Below, piece after piece: positions 1-6,721 of a DNA stretch of 7,732 bases. Made by a program: the position numbers and the translations under genes. The notes beneath the pieces are model-generated. The model had not been told where the DNA came from, did not search any database, and was given only the letters and a program-made list of their open reading frames with translations. The stretch is from an uncultured Clostridia bacterium (GTDB lineage Bacteria > Bacillota > Clostridia > Christensenellales > Pumilibacteraceae), in the NCBI GenBank assembly GCA_900553555.1, contig USEG01000039.1, forward strand, positions 1 through 7,732, read 5' to 3'. Within the stretch, counting starts at the first letter, position 1, and each line of letters opens with the position of its first letter.

Positions 1-1311
1 GTCGTGGTGGGAGCCCGTTCGGCCGTGTTCGCGCCGGTGCGCAATCTCGGAATCATCATAATCGATGAAGAACACGATCCCAGTTATGTTTCCGAAAGCA
101 ACCCCCGCTATTTTACGCATGAGGTGGCGCAGGAGCGCGCGCGTATATGCGGGTGCAATCTTATTCTCGGCAGCGCCACGCCGTCTATAGAGAGTTATTA
201 TTCGGCTAAGACAGGCAAATATAAGCTTGTGGAGATGAAGACGCGCGTCAACGCCGGACCATTGCCGAAAATCGATATTGTCGACATGTGCCGTGAAGTT
301 TACGACGGCAACAACGGCCTGTTTTCCCGGCTGCTAAACTCAAAACTGGACGAGTGCATGAAAAAGGGAGACCAGGCGATAATTTTTATCAATCGCCGCG
401 GATATTCGTCATACATGATGTGCCGTTCGTGCGGATATGTGGCAAAATGCGTCGATTGCGACGTGTCGCTGGTGTATCACAAAGACGAAAATGTCTTGAA
501 GTGTCACTACTGCGGCAACAGATATAAAGTGCTGGACGAATGTCCCGTCTGCCACAGCGAAAATATAAAACGCGGCTTTGTCGGCACACAGCAGGTGGTG
601 GAGCTTTTGTCGCAGCGTTATCCCGATGTCGGCATACTGCGCATGGACAATGACACGACGCAGACCAAGGACGCCCATCTCGATATTTTGTCAAAATTCA
701 GGCAAAAAAAGGCGCACATTCTTGTCGGCACGCAAATGATAGTCAAGGGACACGACTTTCCCGACGTGACGCTTGTGGGCATAGTGGACGCCGATATGAG
801 CTTGCATTTCGCCGATTTTCGCGCAACGGAAAGGACGTATCAGCTCATTACACAGGTGGCAGGCAGAGCGGGGCGCGCAGATAAACCGGGAGAAGTGGTT
901 TTGCAAACCTATTCGCCGCGGCACTATGTTTACCGGTATATAGTCAACGGAGATTACGCCGGCTTTTACGAAAAGGAAATAAATTTGCGCGAAGTTACCA
1001 AATATCCGCCCTTTTCCCGCATAGTAAGAGTGCTTGTCAGCTGTGAAAACGAGCAGCTTGCGCATGATGTGCTTAAAAAGATTTTTGACCGGCTAAGCGG
1101 AGATTTTAAAGGGAAGCGCGACAGTATAGCGTATTTCGCCGCCATGAAATCGCCGGTTAAGCGTATTTCCAACAAATACCGCGTTCAGATTTTGGTGCGC
1201 ATAGTGCGGGACGAAGAGAACATTACAAGGCAAATTTATGAAACGGTTGATGAATATACGATTCCGAAAGTAAGCGTGTTTGTGGAAATCAACCCCAACA
1301 ATCTGAGTTAA
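1..1311 (+). CDS. priA: Primosomal protein N' (replication restart helicase PriA), 3' part
   Basis: PriA is a 3'-5' superfamily 2 DNA helicase that recognises stalled forks and loads the replicative helicase to restart replication. The reading frame is open at base 1, so the 5' part (DNA-binding domain and Walker A, roughly 300 residues judging by the family) lies outside the window; the GTG at base 4 is internal. Counting codons from base 1, the DEEH box (motif II) is at residues 22-25 and GSATPS (motif III) at 57-62. Eight zinc-binding cysteines follow in four CxxC-type pairs at 141/144, 150/153, 168/171 and 181/184. Motif V (GTQMIVKGHDF) is at 243-253 and motif VI (QVAGRAGR) at 285-292. 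The C-terminal domain is complete and ends at a TAA. All key visible residues are present. The stop is 18 nt upstream of def, which suggests the same operon. Confidence 0.97.
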   Translation, partial: VVVGARSAVFAPVRNLGIIIIDEEHDPSYVSESNPRYFTHEVAQERARICGCNLILGSATPSIESYYSAKTGKYKLVEMKTRVNAGPLPKIDIVDMCREVYDGNNGLFSRLLNSKLDECMKKGDQAIIFINRRGYSSYMMCRSCGYVAKCVDCDVSLVYHKDENVLKCHYCGNRYKVLDECPVCHSENIKRGFVGTQQVVELLSQRYPDVGILRMDNDTTQTKDAHLDILSKFRQKKAHILVGTQMIVKGHDFPDVTLVGIVDADMSLHFADFRATERTYQLITQVAGRAGRADKPGEVVLQTYSPRHYVYRYIVNGDYAGFYEKEINLREVTKYPPFSRIVRVLVSCENEQLAHDVLKKIFDRLSGDFKGKRDSIAYFAAMKSPVKRISNKYRVQILVRIVRDEENITRQIYETVDEYTIPKVSVFVEINPNNLS

Positions 1312-1329
1312 ATAAAGGAGAATACTTAT

Positions 1330-1794
1330 ATGGCAATACGCACGATTTTAACGGGGAATAATCCCACTTTAAGAGAAAAATGCAGAGAAGTAACAGAGTT
1401 TGACGAGCACCTCGCCGTCCTGATAGACGACATGAAAGAAACCATGCTTGCTGCCGACGGAGTAGGTCTTGCCGCTCCTCAGGTGGGCATAATCAAAAGA
1501 GTGGTGGTGATAAGCCGCGACCAGGAAGTCTTTTACGAACTGGTAAACCCCGTCATTACAAAGAGCTCCGGCAGCCAGATAAACGTGGAGGCCTGTTTGA
1601 GCCTTCCGGGCGTGCACGGTTCGGTGGAGCGCCCCGCTTCTATAACGGTGGAGGCTCAGGACAGACACGGCGAAAAGCACGTCTACAACATAAAGGGCTT
1701 TTTGGCGGTGATTTTTTGTCATGAAATAGACCACCTTGACGGAATACTGTATTCAGATAAAGTAATCGGGGGCTTAACGGAGGATAAAAAATGA
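1330..1794 (+). CDS. def: Peptide deformylase
   Basis: This metalloenzyme removes the N-formyl group from nascent proteins at the ribosome exit, undoing what the neighbouring Fmt puts on. It has 154 residues, normal for the short bacterial form. Motif 1 is GVGLAAPQ (residues 44-51). Motif 2 reads EACLS (87-91) where the family norm is EGCLS; its metal ligand Cys89 is kept. Motif 3 is HEIDH (131-135), supplying the two His ligands and catalytic Glu132. Just before motif 3 the sequence is AVIFCHE, where many family members have ARxxQHE or ARxxCHE, so the usual Arg is Val. The ATG is preceded by AAAGGAG at 1314-1320, 9 nt away. The TGA stop overlaps the fmt ATG in an ATGA. I am sure of the family; the substitutions look like clade variation in an active enzyme. 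Confidence 0.96.
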   Translation: MAIRTILTGNNPTLREKCREVTEFDEHLAVLIDDMKETMLAADGVGLAAPQVGIIKRVVVISRDQEVFYELVNPVITKSSGSQINVEACLSLPGVHGSVERPASITVEAQDRHGEKHVYNIKGFLAVIFCHEIDHLDGILYSDKVIGGLTEDKK

Positions 1795-2705
1795 TAAGAA
1801 CCGTCTTGATGGGGACGCCCGCCTTTGCTTTGCCTACTTTTGATAAGCTGTTAAAGGGTACGCAGCTCGCCGCCGTCGTCACGCAGCCGGACAGGAACAA
1901 GGACAGAAAGGGCAACGTCATTTTTTCTCCGGTAAAAAGCGCCGCCCTCGAACACAATATTCCCGTCTATCAGTTTGAAAAAATACGCGTCCAGGGCGTC
2001 GAAACGCTCAAAAGTCTCCGTCCGGACGTCATAATAACGTGCGCATACGGGCAGATACTGTCGCAGGAAATTATCGATATTCCCCGTTACGGCATACTCA
2101 ATGTGCACGCGTCGTTGCTGCCGCGTTACAGGGGCAGCAGTCCTTTGCAATGGGCGCTAATAAACGGCGATAAAGTTACAGGCGTAACCATTATGAAAAC
2201 CGACGTCGGAATGGATACCGGCGCGATGCTGGCAAAGGAGAAGTTTAATATTCCCGACGATATGTACATTGACGGACTTTTCGAAAAAGCCGCGTCCGTC
2301 GGGGCGGAACTGCTTATAAAAACATTGCCCGACTATATTGCGGGAAAAATCACGCCCGTTGCGCAAAACGAGAACGAAGCGACTAAATGCCGCATGCTTA
2401 AAAAGGAAGACGCGCTTATTGATTGGACCATGGACGCGGGAAAAGTGCGCAATAAAATACGCGGTATGGGATACGGCTATACCTTTTACAACGGCAGTAT
2501 GTTAAAAATATTCAAGCTGGAAAATATCGACGCTGTTGGCTCTGCCGGCCACATCGAAATAAAAAACAAAAAAATTATCGTTTATTGCGGAAAAGGCGCT
2601 GTGGAAATAAAATTATTGCAGTTAGCCAACAAAAACAAATTGCTTGCCGAGCAATTCTTAAACGGCATAAAAATGCGCAGCGGAGAAGTCTTGACGAGTG
2701 ACTAA
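1791..2705 (+). CDS. fmt: Methionyl-tRNA formyltransferase
   Basis: Fmt transfers a formyl group from 10-formyltetrahydrofolate to initiator Met-tRNA in the cytoplasm, producing fMet-tRNA for translation initiation. The 304-residue product is close to the usual 310-315. The N-terminal Rossmann-like formyltransferase domain covers about residues 1-190 and contains the motif NVHASLLPRYRG with catalytic Asn104 and His106. Catalytic Asp142 follows in VGMDTG; these three correspond to E. coli N108, H110 and D146. The remainder (about 200-304) is the OB-like tRNA-binding domain. The start codon overlaps the def stop by 4 nt (ATGA), with GGAGG at 1779-1783 placed 7 nt upstream. The def-fmt pairing is one of the most conserved in bacteria. 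No key residue is missing. Confidence 0.97.
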   Translation: MIRTVLMGTPAFALPTFDKLLKGTQLAAVVTQPDRNKDRKGNVIFSPVKSAALEHNIPVYQFEKIRVQGVETLKSLRPDVIITCAYGQILSQEIIDIPRYGILNVHASLLPRYRGSSPLQWALINGDKVTGVTIMKTDVGMDTGAMLAKEKFNIPDDMYIDGLFEKAASVGAELLIKTLPDYIAGKITPVAQNENEATKCRMLKKEDALIDWTMDAGKVRNKIRGMGYGYTFYNGSMLKIFKLENIDAVGSAGHIEIKNKKIIVYCGKGAVEIKLLQLANKNKLLAEQFLNGIKMRSGEVLTSD

Positions 2706-3939
2706 TTATCAAAGACAAAAGATTATTTTCGATATGCTCAGCCGGGTTTATTTTGACAAGGCGTTTTGCGGTATAGCGTTAAACGAGCAGATAGGCGCCG
2801 TTCCCGCGCAGGATAAGCCGTTTGTAACAAAGGTTTTTTACGGCGTTCTCGAAAAAAACAATTATCTCGATTGCGCCGTTAAATCGCTTGTCAGTTCGTC
2901 GCCCAAGCCGAAAATAGCGCTTATCTTAAAAATCGGTCTGTATCAGCTGTATTTTACCTCCCAGCCCGCCTATGCCGTGGTGTCCGCATCGGTGGAACTT
3001 ACTAAAAGCATAGGGAAAAGACAGCTTTCCGGATTTGTCAATGCGGTATTGAAGAATTATCAAAACGCCGTTTTCCCCGATAAAAAAAACAGGTTGCAGT
3101 ATGTCACTGTCTTTGGAGGAACGCCTCAATGGCTGTCCAAAAAACTGTTGAAACAATACGGTTTTGATTTTACCATGGATATGCTTACCGCGCGCCTGCC
3201 GGTAAAAACGCATATCCGCGTAAATACGAGCAGAATAACGCCGGGCGAATTTCAAAAAAAGTATGATTGTAAGGATTTGAGTCCGCGCGGATATTATGTT
3301 ACGGCTGACGAACTGCAAAAAATGGACGGCTCCGATTACATAGTGCAATCGCTTGCCAGCATCTATGCGGCGGAATTTTATATAAAAGATAAAGACTGCG
3401 GCAAAGTTTTAGACGTTTGCGCCGCACCGGGAGGTAAATCGGTTTTTATGGCGCAGGCGGGGAATTTTGACGTAACGTCGTGTGATTTATATCCGCACAG
3501 AGTAAAACTCATTGAAAAATATGCCGCAAACGTCGGCGTAAAAATAACGGCTCTTCAAAATGACGCGGAAAAACTTCGCGACGAATGGAAGGATAAATTC
3601 GATATTGTGGTGTGCGACGTGCCGTGCAGCGGACTGGGCGTATTTTGTTCAAAACCCGATGTTTTTTTACATCGAACGCAAGCCATGCAATGTGAAATAG
3701 TCAATATCCAGAAAAAGATATTGCAAAATGCCGCTTGTTATGTAAGACCGGGCGGCAGACTTTGTTATTCAACATGTACGATACTGCATGAAGAAAATCA
3801 GGACGTAGTGAGTGAATTTTTGAATACGCACCCGAATTTCGAAACGGAAAAATGCGGCGATGAGGGCGTAATGTCACTATATCCGCAGACGGACGGATGC
3901 GACGGCTTTTTTGTCGCGCGCATGAGGAGGCTTGTATGA
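2698..3939 (+). CDS. rsmB: 16S rRNA (cytosine(967)-C(5))-methyltransferase RsmB
   Basis: RsmB (Sun, YloM) methylates C967 of 16S rRNA using S-adenosylmethionine. The 413-residue product has an N-terminal NusB-like RNA-binding domain (about residues 1-130) and a C-terminal Rossmann methyltransferase. SAM motif I is CAAPGGK at 241-247. The DVPCSGLG box is at 307-314, with the release cysteine Cys310. The YSTCT box holds the catalytic Cys360. The start is GTG at 2698, inside the end of fmt (8-nt overlap GTGACTAA). Its only SD-like match is GGAG at 2682-2685, 12 nt away, so initiation probably depends on ribosomes finishing fmt. The stop overlaps the rlmN start by 4 nt. Length is slightly under the common 430-450 residues, but no domain is lost. 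Family assignment is firm; the exact target nucleotide is taken from the family. Confidence 0.95.
   Translation: MTNYQRQKIIFDMLSRVYFDKAFCGIALNEQIGAVPAQDKPFVTKVFYGVLEKNNYLDCAVKSLVSSSPKPKIALILKIGLYQLYFTSQPAYAVVSASVELTKSIGKRQLSGFVNAVLKNYQNAVFPDKKNRLQYVTVFGGTPQWLSKKLLKQYGFDFTMDMLTARLPVKTHIRVNTSRITPGEFQKKYDCKDLSPRGYYVTADELQKMDGSDYIVQSLASIYAAEFYIKDKDCGKVLDVCAAPGGKSVFMAQAGNFDVTSCDLYPHRVKLIEKYAANVGVKITALQNDAEKLRDEWKDKFDIVVCDVPCSGLGVFCSKPDVFLHRTQAMQCEIVNIQKKILQNAACYVRPGGRLCYSTCTILHEENQDVVSEFLNTHPNFETEKCGDEGVMSLYPQTDGCDGFFVARMRRLV
3924..3930 (+). promoter_or_regulatory. Ribosome binding site that fixes the rlmN start
   Basis: GAGGAGG lies 5 nt before the ATG at 3936 and inside the last codons of rsmB. 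It selects this ATG over an in-frame upstream start at 3897, which has no comparable site and would add 13 residues not typical of RlmN. Confidence 0.8.
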
Positions 3940-4979
3940 TTGACGCTTACGACCTGAGCTTTGAACGGTTAAAATCCGCGCTTTTAGAACAGGGCTTTAA
4001 GCCGTTCCGCGCGGGACAGGTTTACAAATGGATGACCAAATACGTGCCTTTTGACGAAATGACCGATTTATCCTTAGCGGACAGGGAATTGTTGTCAAAA
4101 ATGTTTGCTCCGCGCCCCGTCGATATTGCGGACAGGCTGGTTTCCGCCGATAAATCCATGAAATACATTTTCAGACTCAACGACGGCAACGTAATAGAAG
4201 GCGCATTGATGAAGCAAGGTTACGGCAATACCGTTTGCATATCCACCCAGGTCGGATGCAGAATGGGCTGCGCGTTTTGCGCGTCCGGAATAGGCGGAGT
4301 TGTGCGCAATCTCACCGCGGGAGAGATGCTGGCGCAGGTGCTGGCGGTCAACAAAGATTTGGGCGAAAACGCCGACGGCCGGAATATTTCCAATATCGTT
4401 TTGATGGGCAGCGGCGAACCGCTTGACAATTACGAAAACGTCACCCGCTTTTTAACGCTCGTGTCTGCAAAAGAGGGCATAAACGTAAGTCAGCGCAATA
4501 TCACGCTTTCGACATGCGGACTAACCGAAAAAATACGTTTGCTGGCGGATGACGGATACTCGGTAAACATCACGGTTTCTTTGCATGCCACAACCGACGA
4601 GTCAAGGCGCAAAATTATGCCTATAGCTAATAAATATTCTATTGACGAAATTATAGACGCCGTCGATTATTATGCCGATAAGACCAAACGTCGGACTTCT
4701 TTTGAATATACCATGATAAAGCAGTCGAACATGGGCCAGGCAGATTGCCGCCGTCTTGCAGAAATAGCGCACAAAGCTAAGGCGCATATAAATTTGATTA
4801 TGTTAAATTATGTCAAGGAAAAAGATGTGAAGGGGTGTACCAATTACGAGGCCGAGCAGTTCTGTAAGGAGCTGTGCCGCTACAGCGTGAACGCAACAAT
4901 ACGGCGTTCCAAAGGCGGCGACATAGGGGCGGCCTGCGGACAGCTCAGGCGAAAATACATGGAGAGCGGAAATGATTGA
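3936..4979 (+). CDS. rlmN: Dual-specificity RNA methyltransferase RlmN (radical SAM)
   Basis: RlmN adds a methyl group to C2 of A2503 in 23S rRNA and of A37 in some tRNAs by a radical SAM, ping-pong mechanism. The 347-residue product carries the CX3CX2C cluster at Cys108, Cys112 and Cys115 (VGCRMGCAFC), which binds the 4Fe-4S centre. The two mechanistic cysteines are Cys101, seven residues before the cluster like E. coli C118, and Cys334 in AACGQL, matching E. coli C355. The SAM-binding GEP motif appears as MGSGEPLDNY at 157-166, and SLHA is at 216-219. The chosen ATG overlaps the rsmB stop by 4 nt. The 3' end overlaps rsgA by 8 nt (ATGATTGA). Cfr-type A2503 C8 methyltransferases share this fold. 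The locus and overall sequence favour the housekeeping RlmN. Confidence 0.96.
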   Translation: MIDAYDLSFERLKSALLEQGFKPFRAGQVYKWMTKYVPFDEMTDLSLADRELLSKMFAPRPVDIADRLVSADKSMKYIFRLNDGNVIEGALMKQGYGNTVCISTQVGCRMGCAFCASGIGGVVRNLTAGEMLAQVLAVNKDLGENADGRNISNIVLMGSGEPLDNYENVTRFLTLVSAKEGINVSQRNITLSTCGLTEKIRLLADDGYSVNITVSLHATTDESRRKIMPIANKYSIDEIIDAVDYYADKTKRRTSFEYTMIKQSNMGQADCRRLAEIAHKAKAHINLIMLNYVKEKDVKGCTNYEAEQFCKELCRYSVNATIRRSKGGDIGAACGQLRRKYMESGND

Positions 4980-5853
4980 TGCCAACGTTCCTCACCGCGT
5001 CTTAAAAGCCGGCAATTTTAGTTTTATTGTAGCCGTCGGCGACAGCGAAGTGGTGTGCCGCTCGCGTAAAAAGGTTAAAAACAACGGCGAAATTCTGGCC
5101 GGCGATATGGTATATCTCGAACAAGTCGGCGAAGAAGCGGTAATAAAAGGCGTCGTTCCGCGAAAAAATTTTCTTATCCGACCCGCAATAGCCAATATAG
5201 ACCAGGTAGTTATGATGATATCGCCGCTGCCGGCACCCGATTTTATGCTAATAGATAAAGTTATTCTAAACTGCCATGCAAAACATATAGACTGCATTTT
5301 ATGTGTCAACAAAACCGATATAAAAGATTTGACCGGCGAAGTCGTGCGCCAATACGCCGGCGAGGTCGGCGATATCGTGACCGTAAACGTCAAAAACCAA
5401 CAGATTAACGCTATAATGCCGCTGCTCAAAGACAAAATTACCTGTCTTGCAGGACAGTCCGCGGCGGGTAAATCGTCGCTTATCAATCTGATTACGGGAA
5501 AAAAACAATGTGAAGTGGGACAGCTAAGCGAAAAAATACAACGCGGAAAAAACACGACAACCGCCGTGTCTCTTGTCCCCGTCGGAGAAAATTCGTATGT
5601 GGCCGATACGCCGGGATTCAGCCTTTTGGATGTGTTTGATATCGATGCGGACGATTTGGATTTGTACTACAATGTGTATGTAGATTTATCCGATAAATGC
5701 CGTTACCGTCGCTGCAAGCATATTGCCGAGCCGGGATGTGAAGTAAAGCGTCGGGTGGACGCCGGTTTACTTTCTAAGGAACGTTATGAAAGGTACAAAC
5801 AGATAACGTCGGAATTACAAAGCAAAAATAAGTACAAAGGAGGTCTTTTATGA
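4972..5853 (+). CDS. rsgA: Ribosome small subunit biogenesis GTPase RsgA
   Basis: RsgA (YloQ/CpgA, YjeQ) is a circularly permuted GTPase that binds late 30S particles and checks decoding-centre maturation. The 293-residue product has an N-terminal OB-fold (about 1-65). The GTPase motifs follow in permuted order: G4 NKTD (113-116), G1 GQSAAGKS (161-168), switch I/G2 GKNTTT (192-197) and G3 DTPG (212-215). The C-terminal zinc domain uses Cys243, Cys248, His250 and Cys256. Two details differ from the sequences I know: the P-loop reads SAAGKS rather than SGVGKS, and switch I has Asn194 where the family usually has His (GRHTTT or GKHTT). The start ATG lies within the end of rlmN, with GGAG at 4961-4964 placed 7 nt upstream. 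In B. subtilis prpC and prkC sit immediately before this gene; here they are absent. Confidence 0.95.
   Translation: MIDANVPHRVLKAGNFSFIVAVGDSEVVCRSRKKVKNNGEILAGDMVYLEQVGEEAVIKGVVPRKNFLIRPAIANIDQVVMMISPLPAPDFMLIDKVILNCHAKHIDCILCVNKTDIKDLTGEVVRQYAGEVGDIVTVNVKNQQINAIMPLLKDKITCLAGQSAAGKSSLINLITGKKQCEVGQLSEKIQRGKNTTTAVSLVPVGENSYVADTPGFSLLDVFDIDADDLDLYYNVYVDLSDKCRYRRCKHIAEPGCEVKRRVDAGLLSKERYERYKQITSELQSKNKYKGGLL
5837..5844 (+). promoter_or_regulatory. Strong ribosome binding site for rpe
   Basis: AAGGAGGT is a near-perfect anti-SD match inside the last codons of rsgA, 5 nt before the rpe ATG at 5850. It is the longest SD match in the forward cluster, so rpe can probably initiate efficiently as well as by coupling. 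Confidence 0.75.
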
Positions 5854-6509
5854 GCATAAAAATAGCGCCGTCTATTTTAAGCGCCGACTTTTCAAAAATG
5901 GGAGAGGCAATTAAAAAAATCGACATCGGAGGGGCGGATCTTGTGCATTGCGACGTCATGGACGGCATTTTCGTCCCCAATATCACTTTTGGACCGAAAA
6001 TGATAGAAGATATCCGCAAGTGTACGCTTTTGCCGCTCGACGTTCATCTTATGATTGACCGCCCCGAACGTTATATAGCAAAATTCGCCGATGCCGGCGC
6101 CGACTATATTACTATTCATTACGAAGCTACAAAACGCGTTGCCGAAACGCTTAAAGAAATACGCAGTTACAACATAAAAAGCGGACTTGTATTAAAGCCG
6201 GAAACCGATGTGAGCGTCGCGGAGGAATTTTTGCCGTACTGCGATATGCTGCTTATAATGAGCGTCAACCCCGGATTCGGCGGACAAAAATATATCGAAA
6301 GTTCAACGGAGAAGATACGCGCGGTGCGCCGATTGATAGAAAAATCGGGACGCGAAATAGCTTTGGAGATAGACGGAGGCATTACGATTGACAACATAGG
6401 CGAGGCGGTAAAAGCCGGAGCGGATACGATTGTTGCCGGCAGCGCCGTTTTCAACGCCCCCGACGCGAAAGCGGCAATAAGCGCGCTTAAAGTAGCGGCA
6501 GAGAGCTGA
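5850..6509 (+). CDS. rpe: Ribulose-phosphate 3-epimerase
   Basis: Rpe interconverts D-ribulose 5-phosphate and D-xylulose 5-phosphate in the non-oxidative pentose phosphate pathway. It is a cytoplasmic TIM-barrel metalloenzyme. The 219-residue product is of normal length. Metal and catalytic residues are visible in order: His33 and Asp35 in HCDVMDG, His66 in DVHLMI, and Asp175 in EIDGGI. The phosphate-binding stretches NPGFGGQ (140-146) and AGSAVF (196-201) are intact. It starts in an ATGA overlap with rsgA and is the last gene of the overlapping chain. In B. subtilis thiN (thiamine pyrophosphokinase) follows; here the next gene is spoVM after a 40-nt gap. Nothing in the protein is unusual. 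Confidence 0.97.
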   Translation: MSIKIAPSILSADFSKMGEAIKKIDIGGADLVHCDVMDGIFVPNITFGPKMIEDIRKCTLLPLDVHLMIDRPERYIAKFADAGADYITIHYEATKRVAETLKEIRSYNIKSGLVLKPETDVSVAEEFLPYCDMLLIMSVNPGFGGQKYIESSTEKIRAVRRLIEKSGREIALEIDGGITIDNIGEAVKAGADTIVAGSAVFNAPDAKAAISALKVAAES

Positions 6510-6513
6510 TCGA

Positions 6514-6521
6514 CATATAAT
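6514..6521 (+). promoter_or_regulatory. Candidate -10 element upstream of spoVM (possible sigma-E type)
   Basis: CATATAAT lies five bases after the rpe stop and 28 nt before the spoVM ATG. It matches the sigma-E -10 consensus CATACAnT at all but one fixed position and also contains a perfect TATAAT. I see no matching -35 for either factor: the expected sigma-E -35 position (about 6493-6499) reads TAGCGGC. In B. subtilis spoVM is transcribed by sigma-E in the mother cell, which makes the placement suggestive. This is a candidate only; read-through from rpe is the alternative. Confidence 0.4.
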
Positions 6522-6549
6522 ATACTATGCAATTGCGGGAGGTATGTAT

Positions 6550-6636
6550 ATGAAAATCTATTGTTTTAAGGCGCCGGCGTTTTTGAGCGGCATTTTAAGA
6601 TTTTTGTTTTGTCGCAAAAAGGACGGTCAGCGGTAG
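6550..6636 (+). CDS. spoVM: Stage V sporulation protein M (SpoVM)
   Basis: This 28-codon gene encodes a small amphipathic peptide. In B. subtilis SpoVM binds the convex outer forespore membrane, recruits SpoIVA to start coat and cortex assembly, and inhibits the protease FtsH. The visible peptide begins MKIYCFKAPAFLSGILRF and ends in a basic tail (residues 22-28). Against the B. subtilis start MKFYTIKLPKFLGGIVR (from memory), 10 of the first 17 residues are identical. These include Lys2, implicated in SpoIVA contact, and Pro9, required for correct localisation. GGGAGGT at 6537-6543 lies 6 nt before the ATG at 6550; an in-frame ATG at 6544 is too close to that site. Its position between rpe and a reversed rpmB, just upstream of yloU, matches the B. 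subtilis locus. Oddities are two cysteines (5 and 21) and a slightly longer tail. Confidence 0.9.
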   Translation: MKIYCFKAPAFLSGILRFLFCRKKDGQR

Positions 6637-6673
6637 CGGATGGAAAAAGTAATTTAAAAGACTGAAAAAAAGA

Positions 6674-6702
6674 AAAACGCGTTCCTATCAGGAACGCGTT
6701 TT
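6674..6702. terminator. Bidirectional intrinsic terminator between spoVM and rpmB
   Basis: A perfect 12-bp inverted repeat (6674-6685 with 6691-6702, core AACGCGTTCC) encloses a 5-nt loop TATCA. On the reverse strand the stem is followed by a long T-rich tract (TTTTTCTTTTTTTC), giving a strong rpmB terminator 20 nt after its stop. On the forward strand the G+C core (6678-6685/6691-6698) is followed by TTTTATCGTT, giving a weaker but plausible terminator 38 nt after spoVM. The two convergent operons therefore share one hairpin. Confidence 0.9.
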
Positions 6703-6721
6703 ATCGTTAAAATTATAGCAA

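Noticed and set aside
691..1065. A 124-codon reverse open frame opposite priA
   Set aside because: It is antisense to helicase motifs V and VI of PriA and resembles no family; shadow frame.
3897..3935. An earlier in-frame start for rlmN
   Set aside because: It would add 13 residues encoded within rsmB and lacks a ribosome binding site; the ATG at 3936 has GAGGAGG 5 nt upstream and an ATGA overlap.
4404..4433. RlmN reads MGSGEPLDNY instead of the textbook MGMGEPLLN
   Set aside because: The GEP core is intact and, as far as I recall, MGSGEP is common in clostridial RlmN, so it is not unusual.
4992..5555. A 187-codon open frame on the reverse strand
   Set aside because: It lies opposite rsgA, whose motifs are unmistakable. 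The reverse product has no recognisable domain and no suitable ribosome binding site was seen; it is a shadow frame.
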